Part shown: piece after piece, positions 14,338 through 21,640 of the stretch
Layout of the letters: each line of letters begins with the position of its first letter
Numbering within the stretch: the stretch's first letter is position 1
DNA from: a virus
Strand: one strand, 5' to 3'
DNA: 52,202 nt
IMG/VR virus record: IMGVR_UViG_3300047550_001373
Span: 1-52,202 of that record
Notes under the pieces: model-generated
Seen by the model: the letters and a program-made list of their open reading frames with translations, nothing else
Database searches by the model: none
Told to the model about the DNA's origin: nothing
Translations under genes and position numbers: made by a program

Positions 14338-15628
14338 ACTAACCGTCGAGCAACGCATCGAGCGTTGCCATGTCCAGTTGATGAAAGACAAGAACTACTG
14401 TCTTTTCTCTGGCATCTTTATGATCGGCAAAGTATCCGTGACGGATGATCCGTTCATGACTGCGGGGACCAACGGACGCGATGTTGTCTACGGTCGCCAG
14501 TTCATGGAGCGGCTCAACGATAAGCAGATCAACTTCGTGGTTATACACGAGGCTATGCACAAAGCATATCGTCATATGACAACGTGGAAAGCGTTATCTG
14601 ATGAGAATCATGCACTTGCAAATGCGGCGATGGACTACGTGATCAATCTACAGATCGCTGATGCCGACACCGAGAGCAACATGGTGGAGTTCCCGACAGA
14701 TGAGGACGGTAACAAGATCGGTCTTATCGACGAGAAGTATCGTGGTATGGACACCAAACAAGTGTATGAGCTTTTGAAGAAAGAGTTCAAAGAGATCGAT
14801 GGTGACAAGCCGCGACGTGGAGAAGGCGGGTCGGGGGGTAGTGGACAACCTGACAATCCGTCAGATCGTCGCCGCAGTAAGCCTTCGTCGGGTGATGGTG
14901 GCGGCAAAGAAGAGATGGAGCGCAGACAGCACGACAAGCATGACTGGGAGAATGCTGAGAAGCTCGACGAGGAGGAGAAGAAAGAGCTTGAGCGTGACAT
15001 CGACCATGCCTTGCGTGAAGGTGCTATCTTGGCAGGGAAGCTCAAAGGCAACGTGCCACGCGGCATCGATGAGCTTCTGCATCCCAAAGTAGACTGGCGT
15101 GCGGCACTGCGTGAGTTCCTCAAGTCTGCGATGCTAGGCCGAGACCAGACTTCTTGGCGTAGGCCGAACCGTCGCTTCATCGGTATGGATATCGTCATGC
15201 CCATGCTCATCAGCGAGAAGGCGCACACCTTCGTCAACGGCATCGACACATCAGGTTCTATCGGTGGCGAGCCACTGAACCAGTTCGCCTCTGAGGTGAA
15301 GTCGATCTGTGATGAGCTGATGCCTGAAGCAATGGAAGTTCTGTACTGGGATACGGCAGTCGCACAGCATGAGACTTATCGCGGTGCAGAGATCGCTAAC
15401 TTCTGGACTGATACTAAGCCCAAGGGTGGTGGCGGGACTGATCCTGATTGCGTACCAAAGCACATCAAGGAGAAAGATCTTAAACCACAAGCGATCATCA
15501 TGCTGACCGACGGTTACTTCTACAAGCATGACGCGCAAGCGTGGGAAGGATCTGCACCTGTGCTGTGGTGCGTGATCGGTAACAAGAACTTCCAGCCCAA
15601 AGTAGGCTCGGTTGTTTACGTCGAATAA
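14327..15628 (+). CDS. DUF2201-like VWA/metallopeptidase-like protein
   Basis: A 433-residue protein with two parts. The N-terminal part has a zincin-like motif (HEAMHKAYRH, about residues 73-82), then NAAMDYVINL and DEKYRGM, an order known from the DUF2201 family. The C-terminal part is a VWA domain with the MIDAS sequence DTSGSIGG at about residues 307-314 and MLTDGYF near residue 397. A Gly/Ser/Pro/Arg linker (about residues 165-200) joins them and contains 27-bp palindrome site 7. This is the partner expected for the MoxR-type ATPase; together they should form a chaperone-like or insertase complex. GAGGG lies before the ATG. Confidence 0.8.
   Translation: MQNKLTVEQRIERCHVQLMKDKNYCLFSGIFMIGKVSVTDDPFMTAGTNGRDVVYGRQFMERLNDKQINFVVIHEAMHKAYRHMTTWKALSDENHALANAAMDYVINLQIADADTESNMVEFPTDEDGNKIGLIDEKYRGMDTKQVYELLKKEFKEIDGDKPRRGEGGSGGSGQPDNPSDRRRSKPSSGDGGGKEEMERRQHDKHDWENAEKLDEEEKKELERDIDHALREGAILAGKLKGNVPRGIDELLHPKVDWRAALREFLKSAMLGRDQTSWRRPNRRFIGMDIVMPMLISEKAHTFVNGIDTSGSIGGEPLNQFASEVKSICDELMPEAMEVLYWDTAVAQHETYRGAEIANFWTDTKPKGGGGTDPDCVPKHIKEKDLKPQAIIMLTDGYFYKHDAQAWEGSAPVLWCVIGNKNFQPKVGSVVYVE
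14844..14870. promoter_or_regulatory. 27-bp palindrome, site 7
   Basis: Arms GACAACCTGAC and GTCAGATCGTC, 5-base centre. It sits within the low-complexity linker of the VWA gene, where a change of coding sequence would be tolerated. Confidence 0.6.
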
Positions 15629-15644
15629 GAAAGTTTTTAACCAC

Positions 15645-15671
15645 GACAATCTGACATCCCGTCAGATTGTC
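15645..15671. promoter_or_regulatory. 27-bp palindrome, site 8 (perfect)
   Basis: Arms GACAATCTGAC and GTCAGATTGTC are exact inverse complements with a 5-base centre. It lies between genes, 16 bases after one stop and 20 bases before the next start. Confidence 0.75.
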
Positions 15672-15691
15672 TCAACTAGGAGTAGTACATC

Positions 15692-16555
15692 ATGGAACAC
15701 ATAGGTATTGAAACAAGCGCGATGCTCATCGAGTTGAACATCTCCACTTGGACGGCTCGTAAGCTGGATAAGAAAGTATCACAAGAAGTTGATCAACAGA
15801 ACGAAACGAAGATCAACGCTGGCAACTACCACAAGAACTTGCTTGCTGGTCAGAACGCACTCGATGCGTGGAACAAGTACTCGGCTCGCATCCGGCTTTG
15901 GTATAACCAGCAGACACTTCCTTGGGCCGACAAGGGTCCACGGCTTCTTACATCTCAAGTATTCATGGACGGCTTCAAGGTTAGACTCGACGAGCATCAT
16001 CAGAACTGGCTTCGCCTGCGAGACAACTTCGAAGTTAGCTACGAGGATATGGTCTCTGCGGCGGCGTTCTCGCTCGGCAAGTTATTCAACCGTGAGGACT
16101 ACCCACCGCTAGAGGATGTGATGCAGAAGTTTTCGTTCCGCTACGCCTTCTCGCCTGTGCCGACATCGGGGGACTTTCGCATCGACATAGGCCATCAAGC
16201 TCGCAAAGAGTTGGAAGCCATGTACGCGCAGACTACTACTAACCGTGTCAACACCGCGATGCGTGAAGTATGGGATCGGCTTCACGAGTGCCTGACACAC
16301 ATGTCCGAGCGGCTTGCTGATGATGAGGACGGCAACCGCAAAGGCTTTCACTCTACGTTGATAACAAACGCAGTAGAGCTTGTGGATATGTTGGACAAAC
16401 TAAACGTCACACGAGATCCGCAGTTGACCCATGCTCGCAAGGAGTTGGAGCGGTCGCTGTACAACATCAACGCCGACACGGTTAAAGAAAGCGATCAAGT
16501 GCGTGAAGGACTCAAGAAGAAAGTCGATGACATTCTGTCACGCTTTGACTGGTAA
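15692..16555 (+). CDS. DUF3150-like protein
   Basis: A 287-residue helical protein. The N-terminal LIELNISTWTARKLDKKV segment, followed by a NYHKNLL region and a long helical part, resembles DUF3150 proteins, which I recall beside MoxR/VWA pairs in phages; the match is from memory. The Leu/Arg/Glu-rich C-terminal 90 residues are coiled-coil-like. TAGGAG precedes the ATG. It sits directly downstream of the VWA gene behind a perfect 27-bp palindrome, so it may be co-regulated with that module. Exact function unknown. Confidence 0.55.
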   Translation: MEHIGIETSAMLIELNISTWTARKLDKKVSQEVDQQNETKINAGNYHKNLLAGQNALDAWNKYSARIRLWYNQQTLPWADKGPRLLTSQVFMDGFKVRLDEHHQNWLRLRDNFEVSYEDMVSAAAFSLGKLFNREDYPPLEDVMQKFSFRYAFSPVPTSGDFRIDIGHQARKELEAMYAQTTTNRVNTAMREVWDRLHECLTHMSERLADDEDGNRKGFHSTLITNAVELVDMLDKLNVTRDPQLTHARKELERSLYNINADTVKESDQVREGLKKKVDDILSRFDW

Positions 16556-16565
16556 GGAGATAAAT

Positions 16566-17462
16566 ATGTTTAAGATCAAGATCGATACGAAAGTAGGGGC
16601 AGCTCAAATGGAAGTGGCGCCCCCGCTTATAAATGTGCTGTTACGCGCATACAACCAGATCCCTTCGCTACAGTTTGAGGTGTTGCGTGAGAACACTGAT
16701 GAGCTAGTGGAGGTAGATGGCGATAAGTACTACCGCACAGTAACTGTTATCCAAGGCTTTCAACAGCTTGGCACAGTGTCGTACAAACGCCGACACCACC
16801 GTGGCGAGGATAAGCTGACGTTTGCTGTTTCTTGCGACAACATCAAGAAGAAGCGCGGCAACAGAAACGCAGTGGTAACTGAGCATGCTAGCACTGCTAC
16901 CAAAAAGATCATCGAGTTCTTCAAGCCTAAGCAAGTTGATCTGCTTGGTAAGGAGGTATACGACGACGTGCGTGCCGCTATCCATGATATTCACTGGAGA
17001 GCACAACGCGACATGCTCTATTCGTACAACCGACAAGATGAAGTAACCCCGCTAGCCGTTGGCTTCATCATCGATGTTATGGATAGCAACGGTTCAGAGT
17101 TACCAAAAATTCCTGAGCTATTCAAGAGTATCGTCACTGACAAACTACGCGAGTCATGGCATACCTACGAGATCGTCTACGATCTGTTCGAATCGTTTGC
17201 GAAGTGCCATGCAGTAGCTATCAAGCACATGCGCGACGGTTCGTATCTGCTAGTAGACAAGATGGTTCACGGTAACTCGAAGCAGTACATCACAAGTCAC
17301 TTTCCTAGTAGGGAAGATATTGTACAGCCGTACATGGACAAGGTATCTATGCTTCAGTTCACTGAGGTGAATCAAGCAGTACGCAATGTAGGCATCCGCA
17401 TGAAATGTGGCGACGGAGATCTTTACGTCATCGTAAACGGTGATATAATCACAGACTCCTAG
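16566..17462 (+). CDS. Hypothetical protein at the end of the early cluster
   Basis: A 298-residue protein. AAGGAG before the ATG at 16566 sets the start (MFKIKIDTKVGAAQ); the frame is open further upstream but overlaps the preceding gene. It has a mixed alpha/beta first half and a helical middle with the basic stretch KRRHHRGEDK. No domain is recognised. A terminator-like hairpin (site 9) follows about 45 bases downstream. Confidence 0.65.
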   Translation: MFKIKIDTKVGAAQMEVAPPLINVLLRAYNQIPSLQFEVLRENTDELVEVDGDKYYRTVTVIQGFQQLGTVSYKRRHHRGEDKLTFAVSCDNIKKKRGNRNAVVTEHASTATKKIIEFFKPKQVDLLGKEVYDDVRAAIHDIHWRAQRDMLYSYNRQDEVTPLAVGFIIDVMDSNGSELPKIPELFKSIVTDKLRESWHTYEIVYDLFESFAKCHAVAIKHMRDGSYLLVDKMVHGNSKQYITSHFPSREDIVQPYMDKVSMLQFTEVNQAVRNVGIRMKCGDGDLYVIVNGDIITDS

Positions 17463-17507
17463 TTGAGACAAGTGAGCAGAGCACTCTAACTCTGCGTTTC
17501 CTTTCGG

Positions 17508-17544
17508 GGGACATTCTGACCATTCGTCAGTTTGTCCCTTTTTT
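17508..17544 (+). terminator. Terminator formed by the 27-bp palindrome, site 9
   Basis: The palindrome (17510-17536, arms GACATTCTGAC and GTCAGTTTGTC) is lengthened to GGGACA...TGTCCC and followed by six T, so as RNA it is a stem with a T-run. It ends the rightward cluster that starts at 10275. This is the only copy with a clear T-run, so terminator function is specific to it. Confidence 0.7.
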
Positions 17545-17557
17545 ATTGGGGTTCTAC

Positions 17558-17586
17558 TTGCGTTCCTCCAAACATTAGACTATACT
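17558..17586 (+). promoter_or_regulatory. Promoter of the replication cluster
   Basis: TTGCGT, a 17-base spacer and TATACT lie about 25 bases upstream of the nuclease start, just after the terminator-like palindrome. A moderate sigma70-type promoter for the genes that follow. Confidence 0.6.
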
Positions 17587-17608
17587 AAGTCAACTTTTGG
17601 AGAGATAC

Positions 17609-17995
17609 ATGACCCCTGAAGGCAAAGTAAAATCGAAGGTAACCGATCTACTGCTCAAGTACTGCGCTTACTACTTCAAGCCCACTACCGGTGGTTACGG
17701 TAGAAGCGGCGTTCCTGATATCGTCGGGTGCGTGAACGGCAAGTTCTTCGCTATAGAATGCAAAGCGGGAAACAATCAGCCGACACTGCTACAAACAACC
17801 GAGATGGAAAATATAAGGTTACACAAAGGGGTAGCCTTTGTTATCAACGAAAATAACCTTCAGCTTCTTGAGGACTGGCTTTTAGAACAGTCCAAGGATA
17901 ATTCACAATATGTGCCGACCGAAAAAATGACCGTTCCCGCGATAGGAAAGCTCCATTCCAAGCGCATAAAGGTTTACTATGATCCTAACGATTGA
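17609..17995 (+). CDS. VRR-NUC domain nuclease
   Basis: A 128-residue protein. The motif GVPDIVGCVNGKFFAIECKAG (about residues 36-56) holds the PD, E and xK residues of the PD-(D/E)XK superfamily in the VRR-NUC arrangement, and the size matches stand-alone VRR-NUC proteins. These cut branched DNA such as Holliday junctions. GGAG lies 7 bases before the ATG. It overlaps the start of the DNA polymerase gene by 17 bases, so it is coupled to it. It probably resolves replication or packaging intermediates. Confidence 0.8.
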   Translation: MTPEGKVKSKVTDLLLKYCAYYFKPTTGGYGRSGVPDIVGCVNGKFFAIECKAGNNQPTLLQTTEMENIRLHKGVAFVINENNLQLLEDWLLEQSKDNSQYVPTEKMTVPAIGKLHSKRIKVYYDPND

Positions 17996-19847
17996 TTTTG
18001 AAACGTTCTATGATAAAGAATATTCTTTATCTAAGATCACAACCGAAGAGTACGTGCGCGATCCACGCTTTGAAACCATCGGCGTTTGCGTAAAGGTGGA
18101 CGACGAGCCGACTGAATGGTTTAGTGGTACGCACGAGCAGACAGCAAAGTGGTTGGCACAGTTCCCGTGGGAGGATGCGTTCGTGTTAGCCCACAACATG
18201 TTGTTCGACGGTGCGATACTTAGCTGGCGCTACAACATCAAACCCTTTGTGTACTTGGATACGCTGTGCATGGCGCGAGCAGTGGACGGCATCGAGGCAG
18301 GTAACAGTCTGTCAAAACTGGCCGAACGTTACAACCTTGGTCAGAAAGGCAACGAGGTAGTCCTAGCACTTGGCAAACGGCGCAAAGATTTCACATCGTA
18401 CGAGCTAAGTAACTACGCTCGGTACTGTGCTAACGACGTGGACATTACCTACAAGTTGTTCGACGTGTTCAAGGAGTCGTTCAACAAGAACGAACTAAAG
18501 GTAATCGACCTTACGTTACGCATGTTCACCATGCCAGTGCTGACCTTGGACTCTGCCTTCTTACAGAAGCACCTCGACGAAGTGATAGCGCAGAAGGAAA
18601 CGCTTCTTGAAGAAGCAGGTGTCACCAAAGAAGTTCTGATGTCTAACCCAAAGTTTGCCGCGATGCTTGAGTCTTGGGGCGTTGATGTGCCGATGAAGAT
18701 GAGTCCTACAACGAAGAAGATTACGTTTGCACTAGCAAAGAATGACGATGGGTTCAAAGCCTTAGCTGAGCATCCTGATCCTCGCGTCCAGTGCGCTGTT
18801 GCTGCTCGCTTAGGCACAAAATCAACTTTGGAAGAGACAAGGACGCAGAGGCTACTTGACATATCGTTTCGGGGTAGCCTCCCCGTTCCCCTTCGCTATT
18901 ACGCCGCGCACACTGGTCGTTGGGGTGGCGACGACAAGGTGAACCTCCAGAACATCCCTCGCAAATCAAAGATCAAGCAAGCCATTTGCGCCCCTCATGG
19001 GCATGTGCTTGTCGAAGCCGACTCCTCTCAAATCGAGGCGCGGATACTTGCATGGCTAGCTGGCGAAAAATATTTGGTTAATGCGTTTGAGAAAGGTGAA
19101 GACGTATACAAGATCATGGCCGCTGCGATGTATCACTGCGATGTGTCGGAGGTGACTGAAGCCCAACGCTTCATAGGCAAAACGGTTGTGCTCGGATGTG
19201 GTTACGGCCTAGGGGCTGAGAAGTTCATGAAGCATATGAACTCGGTCGGCGTACATATGGGCATCGATAATGCTCGGTACATCATCGGTACATACAGGGG
19301 CAGAAACGGATTCATTACTAACCTATGGGAAGAAGGACAGCGGTGCTTGGAAGCTCTTGCATCAGAAGAATTAAAAACCACTGAGTTTGGCTTTCAACCA
19401 CAGGCAGTAAAGCTTATGCCGGGAGTTGGGTTTGACATGCCGAGCGGCATACCCTTGAAATACCCCAAGATCGAAATCGATACTGAGGCTTCGTTGCGAA
19501 GGGCAGCAAAACTAGGGAGGCCGTTACAAGACACTATTCAGTACCGTTACGCAACCAAGCGTGGATACGTGAATATCTACGGCGGTAAGGTTGTGGAGAA
19601 CGTCTGCCAAGCATTGGCTCGCTGTGTAATAGCACAGCAGATGCTAAAGGTTGCAGCAGTGTATCCGGTGGTCCTCACAGTTCATGACTCGATTGTTTGC
19701 ATAGCACCAGAGCGTGGATGGGAAGCGGCTTGTGACTACGTGCAAGAGTGCATGAGATGGCGACCCTCATGGGCAAGTACGCTTCCTTTGAATTGCGAAG
19801 TCAAATACGGAAAGACATATGGAACAACAGTCAAATACATCGGATAA
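17979..19847 (+). CDS. Family A DNA polymerase with 3'-5' exonuclease
   Basis: A 622-residue polymerase. The N-terminal exonuclease shows DFETF (residues 6-10), AHNMLFDG (about 70-77) and YCANDVD (about 149-155). Polymerase motifs follow: motif A DSSQIE (about 348), motif B R-x3-K-x3-L-G-x2-Y-G (about 397-409) and motif C VHDS (about 568). The residue at the position of E. coli Phe762 is Leu. Motif C has Ser where Glu is usual (VHDE). No 5'-3' exonuclease domain is present. It starts within the end of the VRR-NUC gene and is the replicative polymerase of the phage. It overlaps the next gene by 29 bases. Confidence 0.93.
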   Translation: MILTIDFETFYDKEYSLSKITTEEYVRDPRFETIGVCVKVDDEPTEWFSGTHEQTAKWLAQFPWEDAFVLAHNMLFDGAILSWRYNIKPFVYLDTLCMARAVDGIEAGNSLSKLAERYNLGQKGNEVVLALGKRRKDFTSYELSNYARYCANDVDITYKLFDVFKESFNKNELKVIDLTLRMFTMPVLTLDSAFLQKHLDEVIAQKETLLEEAGVTKEVLMSNPKFAAMLESWGVDVPMKMSPTTKKITFALAKNDDGFKALAEHPDPRVQCAVAARLGTKSTLEETRTQRLLDISFRGSLPVPLRYYAAHTGRWGGDDKVNLQNIPRKSKIKQAICAPHGHVLVEADSSQIEARILAWLAGEKYLVNAFEKGEDVYKIMAAAMYHCDVSEVTEAQRFIGKTVVLGCGYGLGAEKFMKHMNSVGVHMGIDNARYIIGTYRGRNGFITNLWEEGQRCLEALASEELKTTEFGFQPQAVKLMPGVGFDMPSGIPLKYPKIEIDTEASLRRAAKLGRPLQDTIQYRYATKRGYVNIYGGKVVENVCQALARCVIAQQMLKVAAVYPVVLTVHDSIVCIAPERGWEAACDYVQECMRWRPSWASTLPLNCEVKYGKTYGTTVKYIG

Positions 19848-20502
19848 GTACACATGGTCGTACAGCAGCATGTCACTGTTTCAGCAGTGCCCGCGCAAGT
19901 ACTACCGGTTACGTGTCACCAAAGATATTGTTGAACCCCCGCAAGAACATTTGCTTTACGGTACGGCGGTACACAAAGCTGCTGAGGACTACATCAGTCT
20001 TGATAAGCCGCTTCATCCTGACTACGAATTTATGCGCCCACAGTTAGATGTACTCAAGAAGCTGCCGGGGACTAAGTATTGTGAATATGAGATGGGCCTA
20101 ACGAAAGAGTTTGAGCCTTGTAAATTTAACGCTCCTAACGTGTGGTTAAGAGGGATTGCTGATTTGCTCGTAGTAAACGATAACAGAGCACGTATCGTGG
20201 ACTACAAAACGGGCAAGAGTCGGTTTGCCGACACTAAGCAACTTGAGCTTTTGTCGTTGCTGGTGTTCAAGCATTTCCCTTACGTCACCCACGTAAAAGC
20301 GGGGTTGGTTTTCGTGGTAGCCCACGATCTGGTAACGGCTGACTATGCACAAGAAAAGTCAGACGAATACTGGATGCGGTGGTTGCCCGAGATCGACCGA
20401 TTAGAGCAGTGTTTTGCTTCCAACACATGGAACCCGAAGCAGAACTTTACCTGCAAGAAGTTTTGTCCTGTAACTGATTGTGAACATAACGGAAGGAGTT
20501 AA
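19819..20502 (+). CDS. Cas4/RecB-like PD-(D/E)XK nuclease
   Basis: A 227-residue protein. It has a Cys in QCPRKYYR (about residue 24), a GTAVHKAAEDY helix, then GIADLLVV (about 110-117) and VDYKTGK (about 125-131), which supply the D and the ExK-like residues of the RecB family. Near the C-terminus is a Cys cluster (CKKFCPVTDC, about 214-223). One N-terminal Cys plus three C-terminal Cys is the iron-sulphur pattern of Cas4/AddB nucleases. It overlaps the polymerase gene, so it probably works in recombination or end processing. No other CRISPR gene is near. Confidence 0.8.
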   Translation: MEQQSNTSDKYTWSYSSMSLFQQCPRKYYRLRVTKDIVEPPQEHLLYGTAVHKAAEDYISLDKPLHPDYEFMRPQLDVLKKLPGTKYCEYEMGLTKEFEPCKFNAPNVWLRGIADLLVVNDNRARIVDYKTGKSRFADTKQLELLSLLVFKHFPYVTHVKAGLVFVVAHDLVTADYAQEKSDEYWMRWLPEIDRLEQCFASNTWNPKQNFTCKKFCPVTDCEHNGRS

Positions 20503-20506
20503 TCAC

Positions 20507-20911
20507 ATGCGTAAGTCTATGTATGACGATAAAGTTGTAAAGATGCTAGAGAAGTCTGGCGGTATGAAAGCCTCGGCGGTTGCTAAGCAATTGGATACCA
20601 GAGCATCCACTATTTATAAGGTGCTAACACGTTTGGTCGAGCAAGGCCGCATCATAAAAGACGGGCAATTTTTTAAAGCCCATCAGGATTTTGTTACGAA
20701 GATGGTTTCAGCAGCCTCGTCTATTGCTTCATTGCCAGTAATCGAAAAGAAAAGAGAAATGTATGAGTCTTTGGAAAGGGACGCAATTAAGTCTACGATT
20801 AAACACGAAATTGAGGAAGTTGGTAAAGAGATAGGTCAGCTCACTCGTGAGATGCACGTCTTACGCCAGATCCAAGATCGTTTGGTTTCAATCCTTGAGC
20901 GCACTAAGTGA
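20507..20911 (+). CDS. Winged-helix protein with coiled-coil tail
   Basis: A 134-residue protein. Residues about 5-50 (KVVKMLEKSGGMKASAVAKQL...ASTIYKVLTRLVEQGRI) form a winged helix-turn-helix of the MarR/IclR-like type. The last 55 residues form a charged helix likely to dimerise. GGAGG lies before the ATG. The stop overlaps the next start (GTGA). It could be a phage regulator and is a candidate binder of the 27-bp palindromes, but there is no evidence for that. Confidence 0.65.
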   Translation: MRKSMYDDKVVKMLEKSGGMKASAVAKQLDTRASTIYKVLTRLVEQGRIIKDGQFFKAHQDFVTKMVSAASSIASLPVIEKKREMYESLERDAIKSTIKHEIEEVGKEIGQLTREMHVLRQIQDRLVSILERTK

Positions 20912-21099
20912 GCAATATGGAAGACATAAGCAAACATCTCATGCACGCACACACTGCACTCAAATCTGTGTACGAGTGTGTTAACGAGCAGCGTTATGAG
21001 CATGCACTGCACCACGCAGAGGAAGCCTTGTTTCACTCACGCTGCTGCATCTTGTGGTTGAAGGAGAGAACCGATGACCCCACAGCCCCTGACCGATAA
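20908..21099 (+). CDS. Small Cys/His-rich hypothetical protein
   Basis: A 63-residue protein beginning at a GTG that overlaps the previous stop, with an ATG three codons later as an alternative. It is His-rich (HLMHAHTALK, HALHHAEEALFHSRCC) and helical. Its end overlaps the next gene by 26 bases. No family is recognised. Confidence 0.5.
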   Translation: MSNMEDISKHLMHAHTALKSVYECVNEQRYEHALHHAEEALFHSRCCILWLKERTDDPTAPDR

Positions 21100-21505
21100 G
21101 CAGATCAAAGTTCTCAAGTACGTGAAGAAGCGGGTGACGCCGCCCACTGTCAGGGACATAGCCTTGCAGACGAAGCTCGATAAGAGCACTGTTTACGCTG
21201 TTATGACCAGACTTGTGAGGTGGGGTTGTGTTGAAAGCTTTTTGAAGAAAGACCCTAACAGGCCGTACATCACGGCAGAGCGGCATTACAAATTCATAAC
21301 GATGGAACCTACAAAACAGGAGAAGCTATTCCAGAAACAAGAAGATCGTTTGTATTCCAGAAAGTTTGCCAAGGCAAGGGTGACCATACCCGAGCCTTTT
21401 TTCAGTGATCCATTCAACATAACAGGAGAAAGAGATGCAAATAAAGACAACAAGCGAAAGCACAAACGTACTCGAAACGTTCAAACGGCAGTGGCGGCTT
21501 CTTAA
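21074..21505 (+). CDS. Second winged-helix protein
   Basis: A 143-residue protein. Residues about 7-50 (TDKQIKVLKYVKKRVTPPTVRDIALQTKLDKSTVYAVMTRLV) form a winged helix like the N-terminal DNA-binding part of LexA/MarR-type regulators. A long basic tail (KDNKRKHKRTRN) follows. AAGGAG lies before the ATG. It resembles the winged-helix protein two genes upstream, which may be an ancient duplication. No LexA-type protease part is present. A transcription role is likely. Confidence 0.65.
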   Translation: MTPQPLTDKQIKVLKYVKKRVTPPTVRDIALQTKLDKSTVYAVMTRLVRWGCVESFLKKDPNRPYITAERHYKFITMEPTKQEKLFQKQEDRLYSRKFAKARVTIPEPFFSDPFNITGERDANKDNKRKHKRTRNVQTAVAAS

Positions 21506-21635
21506 ACAACCTTATCCGTGGAAAGACCCCAAGGTGATTGCCGAGCGTCGGAGAATAGCCGCCCTTGATCGGGCAAGGATTGATCTTAGGTTCGGATACC
21601 CAAACAATGTAAGTTCTAAAACTATTGAGGATTAA
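21435..21635 (+). CDS. Small hypothetical protein overlapping its neighbour
   Basis: A 66-residue basic protein in a different frame from the previous gene and overlapping it by 71 bases. AGGAG before the ATG and a clean end make it plausible. It is rich in Arg (ERRRIAALDRARIDLRFGYP). No family is recognised; the long overlap lowers confidence. Confidence 0.45.
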   Translation: MQIKTTSESTNVLETFKRQWRLLKQPYPWKDPKVIAERRRIAALDRARIDLRFGYPNNVSSKTIED

Positions 21636-21640
21636 AAATC

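Noticed and set aside
16522-16545. A TGAC-5-GTCA core inside the DUF3150-like gene
   Set aside because: Only the core matches; the outer arms (GAC...GTC) do not, so it was not counted in the 27-bp family.
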